Notes: a model not told the origin generated them from the letters alone. A DNA stretch of 64,000 bases from Aurantimonas sp. HBX-1 (GCF_021391535.1 NZ_CP090066.1:3981501-4045500), one strand, 5' to 3'. Positions 8,643 through 18,166 are shown, counted from the stretch's first letter. Numbers and translations: made by a program.

Positions 8643-8703
8643 TTCTTCCTGACGCGTGCGTCCCCCATCCGAGCGATGGCGGACCTTGCCGGAGCCAGAC
8701 GCC

Positions 8704-9774
8704 ATGAGCGAGAGCCGCAACAAGCCCGCCGACTACGAGACAGCGGTCGCCGGCAGCGACGGCGCCGTCGCCGCCTTCCAGCACCGCGCCCGCGGGCCGC
8801 TCGACACCGTCCAGCACTTCCTGCACGGCTCCCCGACGATGGTGCCGATCATCGTCCTGCTGATCTCGGTGGCGGTGTTCGGCATGGTGTCGAACAATTT
8901 CTTCTCCGCCTTCAACCTGTCGCTGATCATGCAGCAGGTGGCGATCGTCGGCATCCTGGCGGCGGCGCAGAGCCTCGTCATCCTGACCGCCGGCATCGAC
9001 CTGTCGGTCGCCGCGGTGATGGTGATGGTCTCGGTGATCATGGGCCGGCTCAGCATCGACTACGGCCTGCCGGTACCGCTGTCGATCGCCATCGGCCTGA
9101 TCGTCGGCGCGCTCACCGGCCTGCTGAACGGCATCCTCGTCACCAAGGTGCGGCTGCCGCCGTTCATCACCACGCTCGGCACCTGGAACGTCTTCCTGGC
9201 GCTGAACTACTACCTCTCCAACCGCGAGACGATCCGCAGCCAGACGCTCGACGCCGAGGCGCCGCTGCTGAAACTGTTCGGCGAGCGCTTCAATGTCGGC
9301 GGCGCGGTGCTGACCTGGGGCGTCGTCCTGATGATCGTGATCTTCGCGGTGCTCTGGTACGTGCTGAACCGCACCGCCTGGGGCCGGCATGTCTACGCCA
9401 TCGGCGACGACAAGGAGGCGGCGGAACTCGCCGGCATCCGCACCGACCGGACGCTGGTCTCGGTCTACGTGCTGGCCGGCGTCATCGCCGCCATCGCCGC
9501 CTGGGCATCGATCGGCCGCGTCGGCTCGGTCAGCCCCACCTCGTTCTTCGAGGCCAATCTGGAATCGATCACCGCCGTGGTGATCGGCGGCATCTCGCTG
9601 TTCGGCGGGCGCGGCTCGATCCTCGGGCCGATGATCGGCGCGCTGATCGTCGGCGTGTTCAATTCCGGCCTCCGGCTCGCCGGCGTCGACGTGCTCTGGC
9701 AGGTCTTCGCCACCGGCTGGCTGATCATCCTCGCCGTCGCCATCGACCAGTGGATCAGGAAGGTCTCCGCATGA
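8704..9774 (+). CDS. frcC: Sugar ABC transporter permease (RbsC/FrcC family)
   Basis: 356 aa. A polar N-terminus of about 45 residues is followed by eight to ten hydrophobic segments. Family motifs are visible: LTAGIDLSVAAVM, then ILVTKVRLPPFITTLGT, AIGDDKEAAELAGI and FGGRGSILGPMIGALIVG. This is the membrane channel of the sugar importer. The ATG at 8704 (GGAG nearby) is preferred over an upstream GTG at 8656. It overlaps the ATPase gene by 4 bp (ATGA), and a hairpin separates it from the binding-protein gene. Confidence 0.9.
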   Translation: MSESRNKPADYETAVAGSDGAVAAFQHRARGPLDTVQHFLHGSPTMVPIIVLLISVAVFGMVSNNFFSAFNLSLIMQQVAIVGILAAAQSLVILTAGIDLSVAAVMVMVSVIMGRLSIDYGLPVPLSIAIGLIVGALTGLLNGILVTKVRLPPFITTLGTWNVFLALNYYLSNRETIRSQTLDAEAPLLKLFGERFNVGGAVLTWGVVLMIVIFAVLWYVLNRTAWGRHVYAIGDDKEAAELAGIRTDRTLVSVYVLAGVIAAIAAWASIGRVGSVSPTSFFEANLESITAVVIGGISLFGGRGSILGPMIGALIVGVFNSGLRLAGVDVLWQVFATGWLIILAVAIDQWIRKVSA

Positions 9775-10556
9775 GCGTCCAGCCCCCGGTTCTCTCCGCC
9801 CGCGGCATCGTCAAGAACTACGGCCGCGTCACCGCCCTCGACCATGCCGATTTCGACCTCTATGCCGGCGAGATCCTGGCGGTGATCGGCGACAACGGCG
9901 CCGGCAAGTCGTCGCTGATCAAGGCGCTGTCGGGCGCGATCACCATCGACGAGGGCGAGATCCGCCTCAACGGCGACGCGGTGCGCTTCACCTCGCCGAT
10001 GCAGGCGCGCGACGCCGGCATCGAGACCGTCTACCAGAACCTCGCCCTGTCGCCGGCGCTGTCGATCGCCGACAACATGTTTCTCGGCCGGGAGCTCCGC
10101 AAGCCGGGCTTCCTCGGCACCTACCTGAAGATGCTCGACCGCCCGGCGATGGAGCGCATCGCCCGGGCGAAGCTCTCCGAGCTCGGGCTGATGACCATCC
10201 AGAACATCGGCCAGGCGGTGGAGACGCTGTCGGGCGGCCAGCGCCAGGGCGTCGCGGTCGCGCGGGCCGCCGCCTTCGGCTCCAAGGTGCTGATCCTCGA
10301 CGAGCCGACCGCCGCGCTGGGCGTCAAGGAATCGCGCAAGGTGCTGGAGCTGATCCAGGACGTGCGGGCGCGCGGCATGCCGATCGTGCTGATCTCGCAC
10401 AACATGCCGCACGTCTTCGAGGTCGCCGACCGCATCCACATCCACCGGCTCGGCCGCCGCCTCTGCGTCATCGACCCGAAGAACGCCACGATGAACGACG
10501 CGGTGGCGCTGATGACCGGCGCCAAGCAGCCGGAGCCGGCGATGCTCGCCGCCTGA
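9771..10556 (+). CDS. frcA: Sugar ABC transporter ATP-binding protein (FrcA-like, single ABC domain)
   Basis: 261 aa. Walker A is GDNGAGKSS, the signature is LSGGQRQGVAVARA, Walker B is VLILDEPTAALG and the switch His lies in LISHNMPH. Ribose-type systems usually carry a duplicated about 500-aa RbsA; a single-domain ATPase is the hallmark of the FrcA branch. It powers import by the two upstream products. Start overlaps the permease stop. It ends 16 bp before the convergent Opp operon. Confidence 0.9.
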   Translation: MSVQPPVLSARGIVKNYGRVTALDHADFDLYAGEILAVIGDNGAGKSSLIKALSGAITIDEGEIRLNGDAVRFTSPMQARDAGIETVYQNLALSPALSIADNMFLGRELRKPGFLGTYLKMLDRPAMERIARAKLSELGLMTIQNIGQAVETLSGGQRQGVAVARAAAFGSKVLILDEPTAALGVKESRKVLELIQDVRARGMPIVLISHNMPHVFEVADRIHIHRLGRRLCVIDPKNATMNDAVALMTGAKQPEPAMLAA

Positions 10557-10572
10557 CAGCATCCGGGCGCGT

Positions 10573-11640
10573 TCAGCCCTCGGCGATTACCGCTGGCTCC
10601 GCGATGGCGGAGCCGAGCGGCGCGGCGGCCAGGCTTGCCTTCGCCACGCGGCTGCGCGCCTCCTCTCCCGCGAACAGGCAGGCCGCGCGGTGATCCTCCG
10701 ACACCGCGATCAGCGGCGGCACTTGCTCGGCGCAGACCGGCTCGGCGATCGGGCAGCGGGTGCGGAAGGCGCAGCCGGACGGCGGGTCGATCGGCGACGG
10801 CGGATCGCCCTTCAGCACCGTGCGCTGCCGTTGCCGGGCAACGGCCGGATCGGGGATCGGCGCCGCCGACAGCAGCGCCTGGGCATAGGGATGCGCCGGG
10901 GCCCCGAACACCGCGGCGCGGCTGCCGATCTCGACCACCCGGCCGAGATAGAGCACCAGGATCCGGTCCGAGACCAGCCGGACCACCGACAGATCGTGGC
11001 TGATGAAGATCAGCGTCAGGCCGAGCCGCTGCTTCAGGCTCTTGAGCAGGTTGACGATCTGCGCCTGGATCGAGACGTCGAGCGCCGAGACCGGCTCGTC
11101 GCAGACGATCAGCTTCGGCTCGGTGATGATCGCCCGTGCGATGCCGATGCGCTGCGCCTGACCGCCGGAGAATTCGTGCGGGTAGCGGCTCGCCATCTCC
11201 GGCGCGAGGCCCACCTCGTCCATCGCCCTGAGCACCCGCTCGCGCCGCGCCTTGCGATCGAGCGAAGGCTCGGCGACGCGCAGTGGCTCGGCGATAATCT
11301 CGGCGACGGTCATGCGCGGGTCGAGCGAGGCGATCGGGTCCTGGAAGATGATCGACAGGTCGCGCCGCGCGCGGCGCATGTCCGCGTCAGACAGGTCCGT
11401 CAGGTTGCGGCCCTGCCAGACGACGCGGCCGGCCGTCGGCTCGATCAGCCGCAGGATCGAGCGCCCGAGGGTCGACTTGCCGCAGCCGGATTCGCCGACG
11501 ATGCCGAGCGTCTCGCCCCGCCGGAGGTCGAAGGAGACGTCGTTGACCGCGGCGAGTTCCACGGTTTTCGAGAACATCGTTCGGCCGCGCAGCTCGAACA
11601 CCGTCGACAGGTTCTGGACCGACAGCAGCGTCTCAGCCAT
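10573..11640 (-). CDS. oppF: Oligopeptide/dipeptide ABC transporter ATP-binding protein (OppF type)
   Basis: 355 aa. Walker A GESGCGKSTLGRS, signature SGGQAQRIGIARA, Walker B LIVCDEPVSALD, and the C-terminal oligopeptide extension with FRTRCPIAEPVC. OppF and OppD form the heteromeric ATPase of peptide importers. It is the last gene of oppABCDF on the minus strand, overlapping oppD by 8 bp. The Gln in SGGQAQR (usually SGGQRQR) is a conservative oddity. The ligand could be peptides, opines or another family-5 substrate. Confidence 0.9.
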   Translation of the reverse strand: MAETLLSVQNLSTVFELRGRTMFSKTVELAAVNDVSFDLRRGETLGIVGESGCGKSTLGRSILRLIEPTAGRVVWQGRNLTDLSDADMRRARRDLSIIFQDPIASLDPRMTVAEIIAEPLRVAEPSLDRKARRERVLRAMDEVGLAPEMASRYPHEFSGGQAQRIGIARAIITEPKLIVCDEPVSALDVSIQAQIVNLLKSLKQRLGLTLIFISHDLSVVRLVSDRILVLYLGRVVEIGSRAAVFGAPAHPYAQALLSAAPIPDPAVARQRQRTVLKGDPPSPIDPPSGCAFRTRCPIAEPVCAEQVPPLIAVSEDHRAACLFAGEEARSRVAKASLAAAPLGSAIAEPAVIAEG

Positions 11641-12655
11641 GGGCGGGCTCCTCGGCCGCCGGGGCGCCGGCCGCCGCGTCGATGAAGGGGAACCAGCAGG
11701 CGGCGCGGCGGCCGGGCGCCACCTCGCCGAGCGGCGGGCGTTCGCGCCGGCAGCGGTCCTCGGCGTGCCGGCAGCGCGGATGGAACGGGCATCCCGGGGG
11801 CGGGCGCATCGCGTCCGGGGGCCGGCCGGGGATCGGGTCCACCGCCGCGATCTCGCGGTCGACGCGCGGGATCGAGCGCATCAGCGCCGCCGTGTAGGGA
11901 TGGGCGGGACGCGCGAACAGCGCGTCCACCCCCGCCTCCTCGACGACGCGGCCGGCATACATCACCGCCACGCGGGTCGCGATGCCGGCGACGACGCCGA
12001 GATCGTGGGTGATCAGCACCAGGGCGGTGCCGAACTCGGCGGTCAGGTCGCGAAACAGGTCGAGGATCTGCGCCTGGATGGTGACGTCGAGCGCCGTCGT
12101 CGGCTCGTCGGCGACGATCAGCTTCGGCCGGCAGAGCAGCGCCATGGCGATGACGACGCGCTGGCGCATGCCGCCGGAAAGCTGGTGCGGATACTGCTCG
12201 AAGCGCCGCTCGGCCTCGGGAATGCCGACCTGCCGCAGCATCGCCAGCGCCGCCGACTCCGCGTCGCGGCGTTTCATGCCCTTGTGCACCTGCAGCGTCT
12301 CGGACAGCTGGTGGCGGATCTTCATCGCCGGGTTGAGCGCCGTCATCGGGTCCTGGAACACCATCGCCATGTCCTGGCCGCGGATGGCGTCGAGCCCCTT
12401 CTCCGACATCGCCAGGAGGTCGCGGCCCTCGATCAGCGCCGAACCGGTGGCGCGGCCGTTGCGCGACAGCAGGCCGAACACGCCGTTGAAGGTCTGGCTC
12501 TTGCCGGAGCCGGATTCGCCGACGACGGCCAGCGTCTCGCCCGGCGCGACCGACAGGTCGAGGTCGCTGACCGCGGCGACCTCGCCGTCCGGCGTGGCGA
12601 AGCGCACCGAATAGTCGCGCAGTTCGAGGACGGGCGGGGTGATCGCAGCCTGCAT
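11633..12655 (-). CDS. oppD: Oligopeptide/dipeptide ABC transporter ATP-binding protein (OppD type)
   Basis: 340 aa from the ATG six bases after oppC. Walker A GESGSGKSQTFNG, in which the usual Ser/Thr after the Lys is followed by Gln, as commonly seen in this branch. The signature is LSGGMRQRVVIAMA, Walker B LIVADEPTTALD, and the C-terminal oligopeptide zone FHPRCRHAEDRC. It pairs with the OppF-type protein. The reading frame runs on upstream without a stop, but only this start gives the family N-terminus. Confidence 0.9.
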   Translation of the reverse strand: MQAAITPPVLELRDYSVRFATPDGEVAAVSDLDLSVAPGETLAVVGESGSGKSQTFNGVFGLLSRNGRATGSALIEGRDLLAMSEKGLDAIRGQDMAMVFQDPMTALNPAMKIRHQLSETLQVHKGMKRRDAESAALAMLRQVGIPEAERRFEQYPHQLSGGMRQRVVIAMALLCRPKLIVADEPTTALDVTIQAQILDLFRDLTAEFGTALVLITHDLGVVAGIATRVAVMYAGRVVEEAGVDALFARPAHPYTAALMRSIPRVDREIAAVDPIPGRPPDAMRPPPGCPFHPRCRHAEDRCRRERPPLGEVAPGRRAACWFPFIDAAAGAPAAEEPAHG

Positions 12656-12660
12656 GGGTC

Positions 12661-13584
12661 TCACCGGTCCTTCGGGTCGAAGGCATCGCGCAACCCGTCG
12701 CCGACGAAGGCGAAGGCGAGCAGCAGCGTGACGAGGAAGCCGCCCGGGAACAGCAGCAGCCACGGGCTCACCTCGAGCAGGTCGGAGCCCTCCGAGATCA
12801 GCGTGCCGAGCGAGGTCAGCGGCTCCTGCACGCCGAAGCCGAGATAGGACAGGAAGCTCTCGGTGATGACGATCTCGGGGATGGTGAGCGTCGCATAGAT
12901 CACCACCGGGCCGACCAGATTGGGAACGATGTGGCGCAGGATGATCGGGAAGGTGGCGACGCCCGAGGCCCTTGCCGCCTCGACGAACTCGCGCTCCTTC
13001 AGGCTGAGCGTCTGGCCGCGGACGATGCGCGCCATGGTCAGCCATTCCAGGAGGCCGATCGCGGCGAAGAGCAGATAGACGTTGCGGCCGAAGATCACCA
13101 TCAAGAGGATGACGAAGAGGATGTAGGGCAGCGCGTACATGACATCGACGAAGCGCATCATCGCCTGGTCGACGCGGCCGCCGATGAAGCCGGAAATGGC
13201 GCCGTAGAGCACCCCGACAATCACCGAAACGGTGGTGGCGATGATCGCCACGAGCAGCGAGACGCGGGTGCCGTAGAGCGTGCGCGCGAGCAGGTCGCGG
13301 CCGTTCTGGTCGGTGCCGAAATAATGCCCGCTCTCGATCGACGGCGGCGCCCCGAAGGCCGACCAGTCCGGCGTCTCGTAGTCGTAGGGAACGAGCAGAG
13401 GGCCGATCAGCGCGGCAAGGACGATGAGCGCCAGGAGGACCAGCGAGACGACGGCCGCCTTGTTGGCGAAGAGCCGCCGCATGGCGTCGCGGCCCAGCGA
13501 GCGCGGCCGACCGGCCGGCATCTCTGTGTCGGTAGGAACGAAGGCCTTTTCCAGCGCCTCGCGCTTGTCGACGAAGAGCGTCAT
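12661..13584 (-). CDS. oppC: Oligopeptide/dipeptide ABC transporter permease (OppC type)
   Basis: 307 aa. The N-terminal cytoplasmic stretch and first membrane helix (about 40-62) are followed by the periplasmic loop with FGTDQNGRDLLAR, a hallmark of OppC/DppC, then five further helices. The EAA loop EAARASGVATFPIILRHIVPN contacts the ATPases. It overlaps oppB by 4 bp and lies 5 bp before oppD, so it is part of one translationally coupled unit. Confidence 0.92.
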   Translation of the reverse strand: MTLFVDKREALEKAFVPTDTEMPAGRPRSLGRDAMRRLFANKAAVVSLVLLALIVLAALIGPLLVPYDYETPDWSAFGAPPSIESGHYFGTDQNGRDLLARTLYGTRVSLLVAIIATTVSVIVGVLYGAISGFIGGRVDQAMMRFVDVMYALPYILFVILLMVIFGRNVYLLFAAIGLLEWLTMARIVRGQTLSLKEREFVEAARASGVATFPIILRHIVPNLVGPVVIYATLTIPEIVITESFLSYLGFGVQEPLTSLGTLISEGSDLLEVSPWLLLFPGGFLVTLLLAFAFVGDGLRDAFDPKDR

Positions 13585-14504
13585 CGCGTCCGCACCTTGG
13601 GGTCCAGCCAGGCATAGGCGAGATCGACCAGGAGGTTCAGGACGACGATCAGCACCATGTAGAAGATCACCGTGCCGAGAACCATGCCGTAGTCGCGATT
13701 GAGCGCCGCGCCGATGAAGTAGCGCCCGATGCCGGGAAGCCCGAAGATCTGCTCGACGACGATCGAGCCGGTGAGGAGGTAGCCGGCGGCGGGCCCGAGA
13801 TAGGACACGACCGGCGTCAGCGCCGGGCGCAGGGCGTGACGCAGGATGATGCGGCGCCGTCCGATCCCCTTGGCCCGGGCAGTCTTGACGAAATTGGCGT
13901 TCAGCGTCTCGATCATCGAGCCGCGCATCAGCCGCGAGATGCGGGCGACATGCGGCAGGGCCAGCACGATCACCGGCAGTGCCAGGAAGCGCAGCGACCC
14001 GTCGCCCCAGCCGCCGACCGGCAGCCAGTCCAGCTTGATCCCGAAGACCAGCTGCAGGATCGGCGCGACCAGGAAGTTCGGCACGACGAGGCCGGCCATC
14101 ACCACGGCGGCGATGACATAGTCGGCGGCGCGGTTCTGGTAGAGCGCGCCGCAGATGCCGGCGGCGATCCCGCCGAGCACCGCGACGAGAAACGCCGTGC
14201 CGCCGAGGATCAGCGTGTAGGGCAGGCCGATGGCGAGCTGGCGCGCCACCGTGAAGTCCTTGGTGACGAAGGAGGGGCCGAGGTCGAACTGCGCCAGCCG
14301 CCCGAGATAGCGCAGGTACTGCAGGATCAGCGGGTCATCGAGATGGTAGTAGGCCCGCAGGTTGGCCATCACCTCGGGCGGCAGCGCCCGCTCCTGGTCG
14401 AACGGTCCGCCGGGCGCGAGCCGCAGGATGAAGAAGCAGGCGGTGACGGCGATCAGCAGCACCGGGATGGTCGACGCGAGGCGCCGCAGGGCGAAGGCCA
14501 GCAT
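13581..14504 (-). CDS. oppB: Oligopeptide/dipeptide ABC transporter permease (OppB type)
   Basis: 307 aa. An N-terminal helix (LAFALRRLASTIPVLLIAVTA) precedes the OppB periplasmic segment with a TPGGPF-like site here reading APGGPFDQER. The EAA loop is KTARAKGIGRRRIILRHALRP, then the terminal GxxDxxYAWLDPKVR pattern. It partners the OppC permease. A 74-bp gap with a hairpin separates it from the binding-protein gene upstream. Confidence 0.92.
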   Translation of the reverse strand: MLAFALRRLASTIPVLLIAVTACFFILRLAPGGPFDQERALPPEVMANLRAYYHLDDPLILQYLRYLGRLAQFDLGPSFVTKDFTVARQLAIGLPYTLILGGTAFLVAVLGGIAAGICGALYQNRAADYVIAAVVMAGLVVPNFLVAPILQLVFGIKLDWLPVGGWGDGSLRFLALPVIVLALPHVARISRLMRGSMIETLNANFVKTARAKGIGRRRIILRHALRPALTPVVSYLGPAAGYLLTGSIVVEQIFGLPGIGRYFIGAALNRDYGMVLGTVIFYMVLIVVLNLLVDLAYAWLDPKVRTR

Positions 14505-14534
14505 CGCTCAGCGCTCCCCGCGGGGCGGCACGGC

Positions 14535-14558
14535 GGAAGGGCGCCGCCGCGCCCCTCC
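14535..14558 (-). terminator. Intercistronic hairpin between oppA and oppB
   Basis: On the minus strand, GGAGGGGCGC-GGCG-GCGCCCTTCC forms a 10-bp stem with one wobble pair and a 4-base loop. It starts about 20 bp after the oppA stop and has no U-run. It is probably an mRNA-stabilising or attenuating stem rather than a full terminator. Confidence 0.5.
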
Positions 14559-14578
14559 GTTCGACACGCGGGCCACGC

Positions 14579-16165
14579 TCACTCGGCCTTGGTCAGCCAG
14601 CGGGTCCGGTGGATGTCGAAGGCATTGTCCTCGTAGCCGGAGATCTTCGGCGAGACGACGCTGCGCGAGGCGTAGAAATAGATCGGGATCGCCGCCGTCT
14701 CGTCCATCGCGAGCTTCTCCGCCTGCTTCAGGAGATCGGCGCGCGCCTCCATGTCGACGCTGGCGGCCGCCTCGTTCAGCAGCCGGTCGTATTCCGGGTT
14801 GCTCCACCCGCCGTAGTTCATCTCGACGCCGGATTTCAGCAGGTTGAGGAAATTGTCGGGGTCGTTGTAGTCGGCCAGCCAGCCGGCGCGCGCGACCTCG
14901 AAATCGCCCTGGCGGAGGTCGGCGTAATGCACCTTCACCTCGGTGTTGAGCAGCTCGACATTGACGCCCAGGGGCTTCCACATCGCCGCAATCGCCACGG
15001 CGACGCGCTTGTGGTTGTCGTCGGTGTTGTAGCGCAGCGTGACGTTCAGCGGCTTGTCGGGACCGTAGCCCGCCTCGGCGAGCAGCGCCTTTGCCTGTTC
15101 GATCTTCTCCTGATAGGGCAGTTCCGACCAGTCGACCTTGATGTCGGGTCCGTCGTAATTGGCCATGCCCGGCGGCACCCAGCCATAGGCCGGCAGTTCG
15201 CCGGTGCCAAGGACGTCCGGGCCGATCACCTCGCGGTAGACGCCCATCGACAGCGCCTGGCGCACCTTGGCGTCGTCGAAGGGCGGCTTCGTCGAGTTGA
15301 GGACGTAGTAATAGAGGCCGGCGAAGGGCGCGACATGCGCCTGGCCCGGCATGTTCTCCTCGAGCCACGCGTACTGGTCGGTGGGAAAGGCGGTGATGAT
15401 ATCGAACTCGCCGGCGCGGTAGCGGCGGAGCGCCGCGGCATTGTCCTCGAGCGTGAAGAACTTGACGCCGTCGATCGCCAGGCTCTCGGTATCGTACCAC
15501 TCGGGGTTCCTCTCGGTCAGCACGTGGCTGCCGGGAATCCACTCGATCGGCCGGTAGGGTCCATTGGTGACGATGTTGTCGATCTGCACCCAGTCGCCGC
15601 CCTTTTCCTCGACCACGTGCCGGGGCAGCGGGTAAGCGGTGTAGTGGGTGAGCGAACCGAGGAAATACGGGGTCGGCTGCTCGAGCGTGATCTCCAGCGT
15701 CTTGTCGTCGATCGCCTTGACGCCGAGCTGGTCGAGATCGGTGATCTCGCCCTTGTTGATCTTCTCGGCATTCTTGATGGCATATTGCAGATAGGCGTAT
15801 TCGGCGGCGTTGGCCGGGTCGAGCAGCCGCTTGAAGGCGAAGACGAAGTCGTCCGCCGTCACCGGCTCGCCGTCGGACCACTTGGCGTCCTCGCGCAGCT
15901 TGAAGGTGTAGACCAGCTTGTCGTCGGAGAGGGTGTAGCTCTCGGCCTGGCCCGGCACCGGCTCGGCCTTGGCATCCTCGGTCATCAGACCTTCGAAGAT
16001 GTCGCCGGAGACGCGGTTCTCCCAGTCGCCGGACAGGCGCTGGGGATCGAGCGACGCGACGTCGCCGCCATTGTGGAGGTTGAGCTGGACGGCACCGGCG
16101 GCGCCGATGCCGACCACGGTGGACAGCGCCAGGGCGGCGGCGAAACTGCGGAAAGCAAAAACCAT
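14579..16165 (-). CDS. oppA: Peptide ABC transporter substrate-binding protein (family 5, OppA type)
   Basis: 528 aa with a signal peptide (MVFAFRSFAAALALSTVVG, ending in AGA). It has the family-5 architecture, including NLHNGGDVASLDPQRLSGDW near the mature N-terminus, NGPYRPIEWIPGSH and a WLADYNDPDNFLNLL block. The latter matches OppA of enteric bacteria, which supports oligopeptides over nickel or opines. The ATG at 16165 is preferred to an upstream in-frame GTG because it directly precedes the signal peptide and follows CGAGGAT. It is the first gene of the oppABCDF operon. Confidence 0.9.
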   Translation of the reverse strand: MVFAFRSFAAALALSTVVGIGAAGAVQLNLHNGGDVASLDPQRLSGDWENRVSGDIFEGLMTEDAKAEPVPGQAESYTLSDDKLVYTFKLREDAKWSDGEPVTADDFVFAFKRLLDPANAAEYAYLQYAIKNAEKINKGEITDLDQLGVKAIDDKTLEITLEQPTPYFLGSLTHYTAYPLPRHVVEEKGGDWVQIDNIVTNGPYRPIEWIPGSHVLTERNPEWYDTESLAIDGVKFFTLEDNAAALRRYRAGEFDIITAFPTDQYAWLEENMPGQAHVAPFAGLYYYVLNSTKPPFDDAKVRQALSMGVYREVIGPDVLGTGELPAYGWVPPGMANYDGPDIKVDWSELPYQEKIEQAKALLAEAGYGPDKPLNVTLRYNTDDNHKRVAVAIAAMWKPLGVNVELLNTEVKVHYADLRQGDFEVARAGWLADYNDPDNFLNLLKSGVEMNYGGWSNPEYDRLLNEAAASVDMEARADLLKQAEKLAMDETAAIPIYFYASRSVVSPKISGYEDNAFDIHRTRWLTKAE

Positions 16166-16526
16166 AATGGATCCTCGCGAAACGGCGGCAGCGCGGCCCA
16201 CGGCGCTGCGCAAGGCTTATGTGTCGCCCGCGCCCGCCCGGATGTCCAGAGCGGAGAAGCCCAGCAAAACGGCATTCCGTAGGGTCGCCTTGAATTCAGG
16301 CAGTCGCAAAGTCAGGGCGGAACATCGCTAAGGCTGCCGGATATTTCCTGTGAATTACGCCGCCCGCAGCAGGCCGCCGACCGGTCCCCCTGGCTCCACG
16401 GCGGCTGATTTCAGCATCTGCGGCGATGCTACCTAAGGGCGAAGGCCGATCGATGCGGCTCCGGGACTGGTTGACGTCCGACGCCCTCATTACACCTGAA
16501 CGCGAAATCGTTCATGGGAGCCCTCG
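16166..16526. promoter_or_regulatory. Divergent promoter region between oppA and GST gene
   Basis: 361 bp without a gene. An inverted repeat TGAACG-N6-CGTTCA at 16497-16514 lies just before the GST start and could be a repressor site or 5' leader stem. TTGACG at 16471-16476 is a possible -35 for the + strand. The oppA side shows an AT-richer patch near 16320-16360, but no confident promoter can be named. Confidence 0.4.
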
Positions 16527-17258
16527 ATGGCCTACGACCTCTATTACTGGCCGATGATCCCCGGCCGCGGCGAGTATCCGCGCCTCGTGCTCGAGGCGGC
16601 CGAGGCGCCTTATCGCGACGTGGCGCGCCTGCCGGAATCGGAGGGCGGCGGCATGGCGGCAATGACGGCGTTCCTCGAGGGCGAGCGCGCCGCGTTCATC
16701 CCCTTCGCGCCGCCGTTCCTCGTCGACGGCGACATCGTCATTGCCCAGGCGGCGGAGATCTCGGCCTATGTCGGCGAGCGCCACGGCCTCGCCCCGCTGA
16801 CCGAGGCCGAGCGTCAGTTCGCCCGCTCGGTGGCGCTGACCACCGCCGATCTCGTCGCCGAGGCGCACGACGTCCACCATCCGGTCGGGGTCGGGCTGTA
16901 TTACGAGGACCAGAAGCCGGAAGCGGCGCGACGGGCGGAAGGCTTCCGGAACGAGCGGATGCCGAAATTCCTCGGCTGGTACGAGCAGTTGCTGGCGCGC
17001 AATCCGGAGGGCGACGCCTATCTCGTCGGCGACAGCCTCAGCCATGCCGATCTCGGCCTGTTCCAGACCATCGAGGGGCTGACCTACGCCTTTCCGAAGC
17101 GGATGCGGACGCTGATGCCGGATCATCCGCGAATCGCGGCGCTGCGCGACCGGGTCGCGGCGCATCCGCCGATCGCCGCCTATCTGAAGAGCGAGCGACG
17201 CATGGCGTTCAACGAGGACGGGATCTTCCGGCACTATCGCGAACTCGACGCCGCCTGA
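16527..17258 (+). CDS. Glutathione S-transferase, sigma/mu-like
   Basis: 243 aa. The N-terminus YYWPMIPGRGEYPRLVLEAA resembles the sigma/alpha/mu GST start, in which the Tyr near residue 6 or 7 activates glutathione. DIVIAQAAEISAYVGER replaces the usual SNAI motif. The C-terminal helical domain has SHADLGLFQTIEGLTYAF. It is likely a cytosolic detoxification enzyme with unknown substrate. GGGAG precedes the ATG. It stands alone and is followed by a hairpin at 17279. Confidence 0.85.
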   Translation: MAYDLYYWPMIPGRGEYPRLVLEAAEAPYRDVARLPESEGGGMAAMTAFLEGERAAFIPFAPPFLVDGDIVIAQAAEISAYVGERHGLAPLTEAERQFARSVALTTADLVAEAHDVHHPVGVGLYYEDQKPEAARRAEGFRNERMPKFLGWYEQLLARNPEGDAYLVGDSLSHADLGLFQTIEGLTYAFPKRMRTLMPDHPRIAALRDRVAAHPPIAAYLKSERRMAFNEDGIFRHYRELDAA

Positions 17259-17278
17259 GGTGTCGGCGGATACGAAAA

Positions 17279-17301
17279 CGCCCCGGCGGATGGCCGGGGC
17301 G
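17279..17301 (+). terminator. Hairpin terminator between convergent genes
   Basis: 9-bp stem CGCCCCGGC/GCCGGGGCG with a 5-base loop, 20 bp after the GST stop and 37 bp from the convergent transglycosylase stop. A second GC dyad (cccggcccgaagccggg) follows. No long T-run is present on the + strand; an AAAACG on the left gives a short U-run for minus-strand transcripts. Confidence 0.55.
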
Positions 17302-17338
17302 CTGCTTCACTGTCCCGGCCCGAAGCCGGGAAGGCGTG

Positions 17339-18166
17339 TCAGTTGGCGAGCTTGGTCGCGAACAGCGCCAGGGCCTTCTGGTAGACGCCGGCGCGGTTCC
17401 AGTCGCGCAGGCGGGCGAAGTTCGGCTGGCCTTCCTGGTAGCCGGCGCCCGGCTGCCAGCCGTGCTGGCGAAGGAAGTTGGCGGTCGAATAGAGCACGTC
17501 GGGGGTGGAGTTGATCAGGTCGCGGCGGCCGTTGCCGTCGCCGTCGACGGCGAAGCGCAGATAGTTCTTGGCGAGGAACTGGGTCTGGCCGATCTCGCCG
17601 GCCCAGGCGCCGCGCATCTGGCTCGGCTGCATGTCGCCGCGCTCGACGATGGCGAGCGCCGCGAGCAGTTCCTCGGTGAAGAAGTCCGAGCGGCGGCAGT
17701 CATAGGACAGCGTCGCGAGCGACGAGAAGATGTTCATGTTGCCGGAGTTGGCGCCGAAGCCGGTCTCCATGCCCCAGATCGCCACCAGCACTTCCTTCGG
17801 CACCCCGAAGCGCTGCTCGACGGCGTTGAGCAGGCGGGCGTTCTGCTGGATGATGCGCTTGCCCTTCTTGACGAAGGACGCCGGCGCGCGGCGCTCCATG
17901 AACGCTTCCAGCGAGATGTTCATCGAATGCTGGTTGCGGTCGAGGCTGATGACCTTGGACGAGTACTGGGTGGGCATCAGCGCCGACTGGATCGTCCGCT
18001 GCGAGATCCCCGCCTGCTGGGCCTCCGCGGCGAACTGCTGCTTCCATTCGTTGAAGCCCGCGGCGCTGTTGCCGCACTGGGCGGCCAGGGCCGGGCCGGC
18101 GGTCACACCCAGCGCCAGGGTCGCCATCGCGGCGAGCCTTCTCACGTTCTTCAGTCTGGCCATCAT
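17339..18166 (-). CDS. Lytic murein transglycosylase, MltB family
   Basis: About 275 aa with signal peptide (RLAAMATLALGVTAGPALAA). The catalytic Glu is in VAIWGMETGFGANSG, followed by NIFSSLATLSYDCRRSDFF and the GEIGQTQFLAKNYLRFAVDGDGNGRRDLINS stretch typical of MltB-like enzymes. It cleaves peptidoglycan to 1,6-anhydromuropeptides in the periplasm. There is no lipobox, so it is soluble, unlike E. coli MltB. Two ATGs and one GTG sit in tandem at the start; AGGAAG favours the first ATG. Confidence 0.88.
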   Translation of the reverse strand: MMARLKNVRRLAAMATLALGVTAGPALAAQCGNSAAGFNEWKQQFAAEAQQAGISQRTIQSALMPTQYSSKVISLDRNQHSMNISLEAFMERRAPASFVKKGKRIIQQNARLLNAVEQRFGVPKEVLVAIWGMETGFGANSGNMNIFSSLATLSYDCRRSDFFTEELLAALAIVERGDMQPSQMRGAWAGEIGQTQFLAKNYLRFAVDGDGNGRRDLINSTPDVLYSTANFLRQHGWQPGAGYQEGQPNFARLRDWNRAGVYQKALALFATKLAN